Shown one piece after another: positions 37,549-44,126 of a stretch of 64,000 nucleotides of DNA (its first letter is position 1; each line of letters begins with the position of its first letter). The position numbers were made by a program, and so were the translations under genes. The notes beneath the pieces were generated by a model that saw only the letters and a list, made by a program, of their open reading frames with translations, was not told the origin of the DNA and made no database searches. This DNA is from an uncultured Methanobrevibacter sp. (GTDB lineage: Archaea; Methanobacteriota; Methanobacteria; Methanobacteriales; Methanobacteriaceae): the NCBI RefSeq assembly GCF_902784195.1, contig NZ_CACZTX010000001.1, positions 62,001 through 126,000 of the forward strand, read 5' to 3'.

Positions 37549-37804
37549 GTGCATACAGGAAGAGGGAGACTTCACGGATTGGGAGGTTCCTTCCTCCTCT
37601 TCCGACATCAAGTACATAGTTTCAGTGGATGATGAGGGAAACCTGTTCTGCAGCTGCCCTGACTTCTATTACAGGAAGTCCAGGATGAACCCTCACATCT
37701 CAAACCCTGAATCCTATTGCAAACACATTAGGCAGGTGCTAGAGCATGGTGAGATTGAGAGGTCCGAGGAACGTCATCAAGTCTGCCAAGCTTCATCCTG
37801 CTGA
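37541..37804 (+). CDS. SWIM zinc-finger protein
   Basis: An 87-residue protein with the SWIM pattern C-x-C...C-x-H: FCSCPDF around residue 37 and YCKHIRQVL around residue 59. SWIM domains bind DNA or mediate protein contacts and accompany recombination proteins in some systems. It overlaps its neighbours on both sides. Confidence 0.7.
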   Translation: MIKCIQEEGDFTDWEVPSSSSDIKYIVSVDDEGNLFCSCPDFYYRKSRMNPHISNPESYCKHIRQVLEHGEIERSEERHQVCQASSC

Positions 37805-38264
37805 AGCAGATAAACTTGAAAGGTCAGGCAGGAATGCCAGAGAAGCCATTGAATTCCACAATGCAGTTTCCTTAACTAAAATCGGTTCCTTGGAAATCGA
37901 CATACACTTCCTGAAGAAGGAGTATGAGGATGTGAAATACTATCTCATAGCATTGGAGAAGAAGATTGAGGACAAGGAGAATGAGCTTAACAGCCTAAGA
38001 GGTGAGAAGGTGGAAAGATCTCCAACAGACAAATTGGATGAATTGGTTGATGACTTTGTCAGAATGTATCATCTCAACTCATTTTACAATGAAATAAGCG
38101 TTGAGGAAGCCATTGACACGGCTCATAAGGGTTTGGCAAGTCGGGCGGAAAAGATAGGCTTCACGTTTGATGACGTCAAGGAGGCAATAATGAGAGACTT
38201 TGGAAGCAAAACCAAAAAGTTATACAGTTTTGTTAACGAAGAGGAAGTCGGTAAAACCGTATAG
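37746..38264 (+). CDS. Coiled-coil protein, hypothetical
   Basis: A 172-residue protein with a long helix (about 45-90, rich in Lys, Glu and Leu, LEKKIEDKENELNSL) and a C-terminal globular part (VEEAIDTAHKGLASRAEKIG). The start overlaps the SWIM gene by 59 bases; the ATG at 37746 is the first in frame. Function unknown. An iteron-like repeat cluster begins inside its last codons. Confidence 0.5.
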   Translation: MVRLRGPRNVIKSAKLHPAEADKLERSGRNAREAIEFHNAVSLTKIGSLEIDIHFLKKEYEDVKYYLIALEKKIEDKENELNSLRGEKVERSPTDKLDELVDDFVRMYHLNSFYNEISVEEAIDTAHKGLASRAEKIGFTFDDVKEAIMRDFGSKTKKLYSFVNEEEVGKTV

Positions 38265-38354
38265 TTTTACCTTTTGAAAAAGTTTTACTTTGAAGTTTTA
38301 CTTTTCAATTTGTAAATTGGGAACCAGTAAAACAGTAAAGTTTTACAGTTTTAC
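38251..38354 (+). repeat. Cluster of seven GTTTTAC/GTAAAAC motifs
   Basis: GTTTTAC starts at 38264, 38282, 38295, 38340 and 38348. Its complement GTAAAAC starts at 38251 and 38327. The cluster lies between two gene trains and is followed by ~70 bases of low-complexity TTTAT repeats (about 38395-38465). It may be an iteron or operator array. Confidence 0.6.
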
Positions 38355-38483
38355 TTTTTAATTTATTAAATTTTATTTCGTATTACTTTAAAGTTATACT
38401 TTTTTTATTATATTATTTATTAAATTTTTTTTATTTTATTTATTTTATTTATTTTATTTATTTAACTAATGGAGTTGTTTTTG

Positions 38484-38888
38484 ATGACAATTGGAAGTTT
38501 GGACAATTTTGGAAAGTCAGATGGAGAAAACATGAACCCTGAAGATTTCGACTGTTCTGTTTTCTTTGAAATGTACAAGGCACTTTTTGAGATATTGGAT
38601 GTTGAAGTTGGCAGTTTCGCTGAACTCTTGGATGTGTACAAGAATGTCGAGATGGATTACACCTTGAAGAGACATGCCCTCAAGCAGAAGGAAATCCTTT
38701 ACTGGTTCAATACCGACTGGAAGGAGGAACTTGGCAAGGAAAAGCCGACCGAAAAGGACAAGGAGAAATGGATCAGGCAGAAGATGGGTTATGACTCCTT
38801 CGTGGTCGAGCAGCTAGAAGTCAAGCTCAAGCACATCAGAAGAATGTATGAAACCGCTTTGAAGCATTCCTTTGAGGCAATAAAATGA
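38484..38888 (+). CDS. Hypothetical early protein
   Basis: A ~134-residue helical, charged protein (MTIGSLDNFGKSDG at the start, WFNTDWKEELGKEKPTEKDK in the middle). ATG at 38484 is chosen over 38469 because GGAG lies between the two. It starts a second train of overlapping early genes after the GTTTTAC repeat region. No family recognised. Confidence 0.55.
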   Translation: MTIGSLDNFGKSDGENMNPEDFDCSVFFEMYKALFEILDVEVGSFAELLDVYKNVEMDYTLKRHALKQKEILYWFNTDWKEELGKEKPTEKDKEKWIRQKMGYDSFVVEQLEVKLKHIRRMYETALKHSFEAIK

Positions 38889-39160
38889 ATGTGAAAACAG
38901 TCATGAATGACCTGATAGGATTGTCAAAGGAGTTCGAGGGAGTGGAATATGAGATTGAATCCAAAAATTCAATCTACTTCTATTCCTTTCCAAAGTACAT
39001 GAAGGAAGGCATTGTGATTCTGAAATATTCCGCAATCTATGACCTGCACACCATATTGAAGGGCATGGATGGAATCATTGTGGACATTCTGGAGGTTGAG
39101 GACAATCCTGGCGATGAGAAGAAGGATTTGCTATATGTGCAGATTGAGGTGAAGGAATGA
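38885..39160 (+). CDS. Hypothetical 91-residue protein
   Basis: Small, acidic protein of probable alpha/beta type. It overlaps the previous stop by ATGA and its own stop overlaps the next start, indicating translational coupling. Function unknown. Confidence 0.5.
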   Translation: MNVKTVMNDLIGLSKEFEGVEYEIESKNSIYFYSFPKYMKEGIVILKYSAIYDLHTILKGMDGIIVDILEVEDNPGDEKKDLLYVQIEVKE

Positions 39161-39429
39161 TTAGCGACGAATGGGAAGAGGAATACTATGTCAAGGTCAA
39201 CGAGGAACTGGAGCAGGTGGAAGTCAGGTTTTTCAGCAAGGTCGACAGGCTCGTCTTTGCTCAATCCTACTCTTCTTCATCTTCCTTTTCCTTTGAGGAG
39301 GCTGAAATCCTGTGCGACAGGATATGCGACATACTGACAAACGATTTGGGAAACGCCAAGTATTATCTGGGAGGAAAAGATGAATTACAGGGAATGGGTT
39401 GCAAGCCAGTTCGAGCTGAGGATGACTGA
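39157..39429 (+). CDS. Hypothetical 90-residue protein
   Basis: Acidic protein with a Ser-rich centre (SYSSSSSFSFEEAE). Coupled to the preceding gene by an ATGA overlap. Its 3' end overlaps the start of the next small gene by 50 bases. Function unknown. Confidence 0.5.
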   Translation: MISDEWEEEYYVKVNEELEQVEVRFFSKVDRLVFAQSYSSSSSFSFEEAEILCDRICDILTNDLGNAKYYLGGKDELQGMGCKPVRAEDD

Positions 39430-39529
39430 GGACGGAAGGGTTTGCTTCAAGACACCATGCAGCTATTACACATTTTCAAAGGAGGACTTTGAGATTATAA
39501 GGGAAATGTTCCTTAATTTCGAGTCCTGA
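39380..39529 (+). CDS. Small 49-residue protein, hypothetical
   Basis: Begins MNYREWVASQFELRM and ends REMFLNFES. GGGAGGAAAAG before the ATG is a good ribosome site inside the preceding gene, which supports real translation. Function unknown. Confidence 0.5.
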   Translation: MNYREWVASQFELRMTEDGRVCFKTPCSYYTFSKEDFEIIREMFLNFES

Positions 39530-39548
39530 ATACACACCACAAAATCAC

Positions 39549-39597
39549 CATGGAGCTATTTTTTATGTTTTTATTCGTTTTGATCACCAGCTCCATG
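39549..39597 (+). repeat. 9-bp inverted repeat
   Basis: CATGGAGCT (39549-39557) and AGCTCCATG (39589-39597) frame a T-rich 31-base loop in the only noncoding gap of this gene train. It is a possible terminator, operator or RNA processing site. Confidence 0.45.
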
Positions 39598-39627
39598 AAT
39601 CATTTTCACACATAAGGAGCATTGCTT

Positions 39628-39801
39628 ATGGATAGAATAAAGGAATTGAATGTATGCGGAACCTGCAAGCACAGCCATTTGATTCCAGACATCAACGGAG
39701 AGATAGCAGTGAACATTTGCAGGATAGGTTCAGAGGCTGTCAACAAGGACGGAGGACTTACATATTGCATAGACTGGACACCAAGGAGGAAAATGTCATG
39801 A
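39628..39801 (+). CDS. Small zinc-ribbon-like protein
   Basis: A 57-residue protein with CGTCKHSH near the N terminus and two later cysteines (ICRIG, YCIDW), enough for one zinc site. AAGGAG lies 9 bases before the ATG. Its stop overlaps the next start (ATGA). Function unknown. Confidence 0.55.
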   Translation: MDRIKELNVCGTCKHSHLIPDINGEIAVNICRIGSEAVNKDGGLTYCIDWTPRRKMS

Positions 39802-39995
39802 GGTTCAAGTGTCCGTACTGCGGAAAGGTGAAGGAAGTCAGTGCCTTTAAAATCTTACTTAAATGGCTATTGCACCATGAGCTTAGGGTTTGGTGCGACA
39901 AGTGCTTCTACAGCACTCATTGGCACTTGAAGCTATGGAGGAGAAACTATATTCGGAAGGAAGTCAAGCAAGCCAGACTCGAAAAGAAGCAATGA
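39798..39995 (+). CDS. Small zinc-ribbon protein
   Basis: A 65-residue basic protein. CPYC (residues 5-8) and CDKC (about 34-37) form a zinc ribbon; the C terminus is Lys/Arg-rich (RKEVKQARLEKKQ), so nucleic-acid binding is likely. The start is set by the ATGA overlap with the preceding gene; a longer in-frame opening exists upstream but lies inside that gene. Confidence 0.6.
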   Translation: MRFKCPYCGKVKEVSAFKILLKWLLHHELRVWCDKCFYSTHWHLKLWRRNYIRKEVKQARLEKKQ

Positions 39996-39999
39996 TAAT

Positions 40000-40335
40000 A
40001 TGTTAAGTAAAAAAGAAGCCATACAGATGACGCTAGACAACGAGAAGCACTATCCTGTGAAGTGCAAGTACTGCGGAAAGCCGTTCACCAAGACTCACAA
40101 CAGGCAGATGTACTGCTCCGACAGTTGCAGACGGAATGCCTTGAGGGAGCAGAAGGCAAGATACCAGGCAAAAAGGAGATTGAGAATCAAACAAAAGGTG
40201 CTGATAGTTGACGAATACAAGAAATATGGATTGGGTAGCTATGGCACTTCCGCAAATGGACACAGGAAGAATAAGTTTTCTCAGGAGTACATAGCCATTC
40301 AAAAAGAGATGAAAAGGATAGGATTAAAAAAATAA
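40000..40335 (+). CDS. Zinc-finger protein with basic tail
   Basis: A 111-residue protein with CKYC...CSDSC (about residues 22-44), a zinc-finger pattern common in small phage proteins and resembling the HNH-associated or TRASH-like type. A strongly basic helix follows (RYQAKRRLRIKQK). Probably DNA binding. Last gene of the early train. The inverted repeat TAGGATTA/TAATCCTA (40319-40340) covers its stop codon and may end the transcript. Confidence 0.6.
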   Translation: MLSKKEAIQMTLDNEKHYPVKCKYCGKPFTKTHNRQMYCSDSCRRNALREQKARYQAKRRLRIKQKVLIVDEYKKYGLGSYGTSANGHRKNKFSQEYIAIQKEMKRIGLKK

Positions 40336-40497
40336 TCCTATATTTACTTTTTCAATATATTAAAAACAATTATTTAATTATTGATTAGGTGGGGACAGCA
40401 GAAGACAGGAAAACCATAAACAAAAAAGGAAAAAAATTAATACAAGCAAAATATTGACCTCCAATTACTTATTTTTTTTTAATAAATATATTATGAT

Positions 40498-40608
40498 TTT
40501 ATAAAATTTAAATTTATTTATGATTTCTAATTTTCCACTATGTTTGTTGAAGAGGAACGGAGGAAAGACTGGAAAGCGATTCTCCCAATCAAACATAGCG
40601 GAAAATGA
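40498..40608 (+). promoter_or_regulatory. Late-block element 1: TATA, TTTTCCACTATG and 22-codon frame
   Basis: TTTATAAAATTTA (40498-40510) is a TATA-like box. The element TTTTCCACTATG is at 40531-40542 and opens a 22-codon frame starting M-F-V-E (40540-40608). A 29-bp segment (40524-40552) recurs with one mismatch at 59013-59041. TTTTCCACTATGTTTG also pairs, with one mismatch, with CAAACATAGCGGAAAA (40590-40605), so the transcript start could fold into a 16-bp stem. The rest of the 620-base gap (40336-40954) holds the hairpin GGGACACGGCAG/CTGCCGTGCCC (40810-40851) and a terminator. Confidence 0.5.
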
Positions 40609-40896
40609 TTCCATTTTTTGCTATTTTTACAAATTGTTTTACATCATTTTTTCTGGTTTTTTCGTTTAGGTTGTTTCTTTTTTCCGGATTTCAAAGGTAA
40701 AATCAAATCCATCATCTCGTTCGGTTATGGTTATGGAACGTTTTCTTTGCCAATGCAGGAGATTGCTTTGCATATTCCTTCCTTCTCTTCAAGAGTTCGT
40801 GTTTGTCTGGGGACACGGCAGTTTTCATCACCCCTTTTTCCTGCCGTGCCCTTGGAAAACTCTGTTTGTTTAATATATTTCCTAGTTTGAAAAAAT

Positions 40897-40932
40897 GTAG
40901 AAGGTACATGATGTATCTTCTACTTTTTTTTT
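40897..40932 (+). terminator. Strong terminator or attenuator just before the late operon
   Basis: GTAGAAGGTACAT (40897-40909) and ATGTATCTTCTAC (40911-40923) form a long stem with one G-T pair, followed by nine T. It ends only 22 bases before the first late gene, a position suited to attenuation or antitermination. Confidence 0.65.
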
Positions 40933-40954
40933 AGAAGATTTTCGAGAAGTGATT

Positions 40955-41191
40955 ATGATGATTTATGATAAAGCGACAATTACAAGTCTGATAGTGGCTA
41001 TCCTATTGCCATTGATGAGCATATTAGGAATCGGAGAACTTACACAAAGCTACATACTGGCATTGGCAAGCGGAATCATAGCGCTTGCGGTATGGTACTA
41101 CAACGAGAAGCACAACAGCGATTTGATTAGTGGAACCTGCCAATGCGACTGCGAGATATGCGAAGAGGAAGACGATGAAGCATTTGTTTGA
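40955..41191 (+). CDS. Small membrane protein, holin-like
   Basis: A ~78-residue protein with two membrane helices (about 8-27 and 33-50) and a Cys/acidic tail (CQCDCEICEEEDDE). Size and layout fit a holin of the two-span type, which would time host lysis, but no lysin is adjacent, so this is only suggestive. ATG at 40955 after AAGTGATT; the next gene starts inside its 3' end. Confidence 0.45.
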   Translation: MMIYDKATITSLIVAILLPLMSILGIGELTQSYILALASGIIALAVWYYNEKHNSDLISGTCQCDCEICEEEDDEAFV

Positions 41192-41513
41192 GCTTATACC
41201 ATACAGGAGGACTGTTTGGATTACAGGATTTTTGAAGACAACCATCTCCTCAGCCATGATAACAACCGGCGTTGTCCTGCTGTTGGACAGCATAACCGAG
41301 CACCCTTATTTCATGGAATGGAACGAGATAGGAATCGTGCTGGGCTCCGCCTCAATCATAATGGCATGCATATACATAGCCATGATTGACAGATGGAAGG
41401 AAAACAGGAAAAAGGAGGAGCTCGACACAATAGAGGACTACATAAACCAGAAGGCAGAGGAGATAGCCAACATGAAGGTATTGAGGAAACTTGAAGAACT
41501 GGAAGATGAGTGA
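41175..41513 (+). CDS. Two-span membrane protein with coiled-coil tail
   Basis: A 112-residue protein. Two hydrophobic helices (about 13-36 and 52-72) are followed by a charged coiled coil (RWKENRKKEELDTIEDYINQK). It overlaps both neighbours, so it is co-translated within the late operon. It could be the partner of the holin-like protein; function unproven. Confidence 0.5.
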   Translation: MKHLFELIPYRRTVWITGFLKTTISSAMITTGVVLLLDSITEHPYFMEWNEIGIVLGSASIIMACIYIAMIDRWKENRKKEELDTIEDYINQKAEEIANMKVLRKLEELEDE

Positions 41514-42129
41514 AATGATAGAGATTAGCACCATAAAGATCACCGACATAAAGCCAGCCGAATACAATCCGAGGATAATGAGCCAGCTCGAAAGCACCAA
41601 GCTCAGAAACTCCATGGAGACATTCGGCATAGTCGACCCAATCATCATAAACCTGAAGAACAACCACATCATAGGAGGGCACCAGAGATACAATGTCCTT
41701 CTGGACAAGTCCATGGAGGACAACGATTTCATAAAGGAACTTCATTTAGTCAAGTTGGGCGATGTAGGCTGGGCATTCCCCGAATCCGACCTTGAAGTCA
41801 AGGACGATGACCATGAGAAAGCGTTGAATCTAGCCTTGAACAATATAGAAGGAGAATGGGACTTGCCCAAACTGGAGCCTATATTGACTGACCTGAAGGA
41901 TGTGGGATTCGACATTGAATTGACTGGCTTCAGCGATATTGAATTGACTGAACTTAATTTAGAGAACAATCTGGTCTTTGCAGAGGAGTTCGAGTCCGAT
42001 GACAGCGAGGAGGATGTGGACTTGGAGGAAATCTATGACGAGCCTGTCAAGGAAATGCTCCAATGCCCTGCATGCGACCATGTCGATGTTGTTAAGAGGT
42101 TCAAGAGGGTCGATTCGCAAGGAGAATAG
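41506..42129 (+). CDS. ParB/Srx-like nuclease-domain protein
   Basis: A ~207-residue protein with a ParB N-terminal fold (about 5-75): IKPAEYNPR, SMETFGIVDPIIIN and the GGHQRYNVL motif, which corresponds to the nucleotide-binding G-x-x-R box of ParB-like proteins. The C-terminal half is acidic and carries a single C-x-x-C (CPACDH). In phages such domains often sit beside DNA methylases or 7-deazaguanine enzymes and do not segregate DNA. Here it lies 2 bases before a DpdA-like gene. Start at 41506 (overlapping the previous gene) or 41515. Confidence 0.7.
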   Translation: MSEMIEISTIKITDIKPAEYNPRIMSQLESTKLRNSMETFGIVDPIIINLKNNHIIGGHQRYNVLLDKSMEDNDFIKELHLVKLGDVGWAFPESDLEVKDDDHEKALNLALNNIEGEWDLPKLEPILTDLKDVGFDIELTGFSDIELTELNLENNLVFAEEFESDDSEEDVDLEEIYDEPVKEMLQCPACDHVDVVKRFKRVDSQGE

Positions 42130-42131
42130 GA

Positions 42132-42875
42132 ATGAAGATCTACTTGGCGGCAGCAGACACCATGAGCGAGGACATCATAAGGCTCCTGCCCGTTGCTAAA
42201 AGACTGCACTGGAACCTGTTCAGCTACTACTATCTCCTGACCTTGAAGAAGATGGAGGACTATGACATCATCAGGAAGGCTTCAAAGAGCGTCTTGATAG
42301 ACAGCGGAGCGCACAGCTTCCAGAAGGGAAAGAAGGTTGACTGGGACAGGTTCACCAAGCAGTACGCCGACTTCATACAGGATACGGACAACGAGAAGGT
42401 CCACGGATACTTCGAGATGGACGTCGACAACCTGCTGGGATATGACAAGGTCTTGGAGCTTAGGTCAGTCATGGAAGAGGTAACGGACAAGGTGATACCA
42501 GTATGGCACAAGAACCGTGGTATCAAGGACTTCAAGCAGATGTGCCAAGACTACAAGTTCGTCAGCATAAGCGGATGGAGGAACGAGGACGTCAAGGACC
42601 ACCAGTTCATACACTTCGTGAACTATGCCCACAGGAACGGGTGCAGGATTCACGGATTGGGTCTGACAAGAAGGAAAGTCTTGGATAAAGTTCCCTTCGA
42701 CAGCGTCGACAGCAGCAGCTGGCTACAGACTATACTCTATGCAAGGCTAGGGCAGAAGAAGCTCGACTCCAAGTTCGCAACCGAAAGGAGAGGCGATTTG
42801 GCTGTGCTGTCATACATCAAGTGGATGAAGATACAGGAAGAGTACTATAAGAAATGGAGACATTATCATGATTAA
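42132..42875 (+). CDS. TGT/DpdA-like 7-deazaguanine transglycosylase
   Basis: A 247-residue TIM-barrel protein of the tRNA-guanine transglycosylase superfamily. LIDSGAHSF gives D57 at the base-recognition position (DSGGFQ in TGT). YFEMDVD gives D97, VSISGWRNED matches the GG loop, and HGLGLTRRKVLDKVPF followed by SVDSSSW places D193 as candidate nucleophile. It lacks the zinc site and anticodon-stem features of tRNA enzymes and is shorter, as in viral DpdA-type proteins that insert 7-deazaguanines into DNA. Its stop overlaps the YhhQ-like transporter gene by 8 bases. DNA rather than tRNA as substrate is an inference from context. Confidence 0.7.
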   Translation: MKIYLAAADTMSEDIIRLLPVAKRLHWNLFSYYYLLTLKKMEDYDIIRKASKSVLIDSGAHSFQKGKKVDWDRFTKQYADFIQDTDNEKVHGYFEMDVDNLLGYDKVLELRSVMEEVTDKVIPVWHKNRGIKDFKQMCQDYKFVSISGWRNEDVKDHQFIHFVNYAHRNGCRIHGLGLTRRKVLDKVPFDSVDSSSWLQTILYARLGQKKLDSKFATERRGDLAVLSYIKWMKIQEEYYKKWRHYHD

Positions 42876-43521
42876 CGAGATAAAGCCATATTTGAAGTTC
42901 AGCTTCCATGACAAGAAGGTGATTTTCGTCACTCTCTTTGTTGTGAGCAACCTGATAAGCAATCTATTGGCTATTAAAGTGTTCAACTTAGGATTTTGGG
43001 GACTGACAACCGACTGCGGAAACCTTTTGTTCCCATTAGGATACCTTATGGCAGACGTGATTACAGAAGTCTATGGAGAGAGGACAGCCCGAAGGGTCAT
43101 ATTGCTGGGGCTCCTTGCCAACGTATTGATGGTCGTTGCGACCACATTGACCGTCTACATGCCGTATCCGAGCTATTGGACAGGTCAGGAAGCGTATGCC
43201 TACATGTTCGGATTCACTCCTAGAATCGTGCTTGCAGGGTTCATAGCATACTTGGTGGGACAGTTCGTGAATGCCAGATTGATGGTCTTAATCAAAAAAT
43301 GGACCAACAGCAAGTACCTGTTCATGAGGACAATCGGATCCACCCTTGGAGGTGAGCTCTGCGACAGCTGCATATGCAGCAGCATAGCCTACTACGGAAT
43401 CGTGCCAAACAGTTCCATATTGCTGTTCATATTCATGCAGTACGTTGTCAAGGTAACCTGGGAAGTGGTCATGCAGCCATTGACCTACAAGTCTATCGCT
43501 TGGGCTAGAAAGGACTCATAG
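42868..43521 (+). CDS. VUT/YhhQ-family queuosine-precursor transporter
   Basis: A 217-residue integral membrane protein with about six helices. It is recognised as VUT/YhhQ family from VSNLISNLLAIKVF, GNLLFPLGYLMADVITEVYG and IGSTLGGELCDSCICSSIAY. Family members import preQ0/preQ1-type 7-deazaguanines. The gene overlaps the DpdA-like gene, so the two are translationally coupled, which strongly suggests salvage of a 7-deazaguanine for the transglycosylase. It lies 10 bases before the terminase genes, hence late expression. Confidence 0.85.
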   Translation: MINEIKPYLKFSFHDKKVIFVTLFVVSNLISNLLAIKVFNLGFWGLTTDCGNLLFPLGYLMADVITEVYGERTARRVILLGLLANVLMVVATTLTVYMPYPSYWTGQEAYAYMFGFTPRIVLAGFIAYLVGQFVNARLMVLIKKWTNSKYLFMRTIGSTLGGELCDSCICSSIAYYGIVPNSSILLFIFMQYVVKVTWEVVMQPLTYKSIAWARKDS

Positions 43522-43531
43522 GTGAGGAATA

Positions 43532-44116
43532 ATGCCTGAACCTTGGGAAAGGCAGAGGGACGAGAACGGAAAGCTCGAGCCGATAGCCGCATTCGAGTAC
43601 TTCAGCGAATATCTGCTGATGGATAAGCCACGGAGCATGAAGGTATTGTGCAAGAGGCTTGGCAAGAAAGATGGGTATATCAGGCAACTGCACACATACT
43701 CAACAACATGGAACTGGGTTGAAAGGGCAGAGGCATACGATGAACACATAATCCTGAAGAAACGGTTAAGGAAAGAGAAGTTTTACGATGAACTTGTCGA
43801 ATCCGAGCTTCCGAATTTAAGGAAACGGCTCGAATACTACAACAAGAATATGAATGACATCGAGACCGACATGACGACCAAGCCCACAAGCAAGGCTCAT
43901 GCATATGAAAGGAACAGCAAAGCCCACAGCACAACCCTGAACGAGATACTGCTGATGATTGGCAAGCCGACCGAAATCAAGGAGACAAGCCTTGAGGCAG
44001 ACATCGAAAGCGAGAGCAAGATAGAATTGGAGAAAAGGGTCGAAGTGGACATAACAAGCGACGAATTTATGGAAAACGAATTGGAATACATGAGAAGAAT
44101 GATTGAAGAAAAGTGA
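43532..44116 (+). CDS. Terminase small subunit-like protein
   Basis: A 194-residue protein, likely the DNA-recognition subunit of the packaging terminase. The N-terminal EYLLMDKPRSMKVLCKRLGK segment with YIRQLHTYSTTWNWVERAEAYD forms the HTH pattern found in terminase small subunits of siphoviruses. A long charged helical part follows (multimerisation and TerL contact). Directly precedes the large subunit. Confidence 0.7.
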   Translation: MPEPWERQRDENGKLEPIAAFEYFSEYLLMDKPRSMKVLCKRLGKKDGYIRQLHTYSTTWNWVERAEAYDEHIILKKRLRKEKFYDELVESELPNLRKRLEYYNKNMNDIETDMTTKPTSKAHAYERNSKAHSTTLNEILLMIGKPTEIKETSLEADIESESKIELEKRVEVDITSDEFMENELEYMRRMIEEK

Positions 44117-44126
44117 AGTATGATGT

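Noticed and set aside
40618-40890. 90-codon frame in the gap before the late operon
   Set aside because: Phe-rich start, no ribosome site, covers inverted repeats that look like RNA structure; a minus-strand frame at 40712-40909 is equally unconvincing.
41506-42129. ParB-like protein considered as a plasmid/provirus partition protein
   Set aside because: No ParA partner, no HTH domain after the ParB fold, and no centromere-like repeats; context points to the DNA-modification cassette.
42132-42875. Reading the TGT-like protein as a host archaeosine tRNA transglycosylase
   Set aside because: It is much shorter than archaeal TGT, lacks the zinc-site cysteines and PUA domain, and lies inside a virus late operon.
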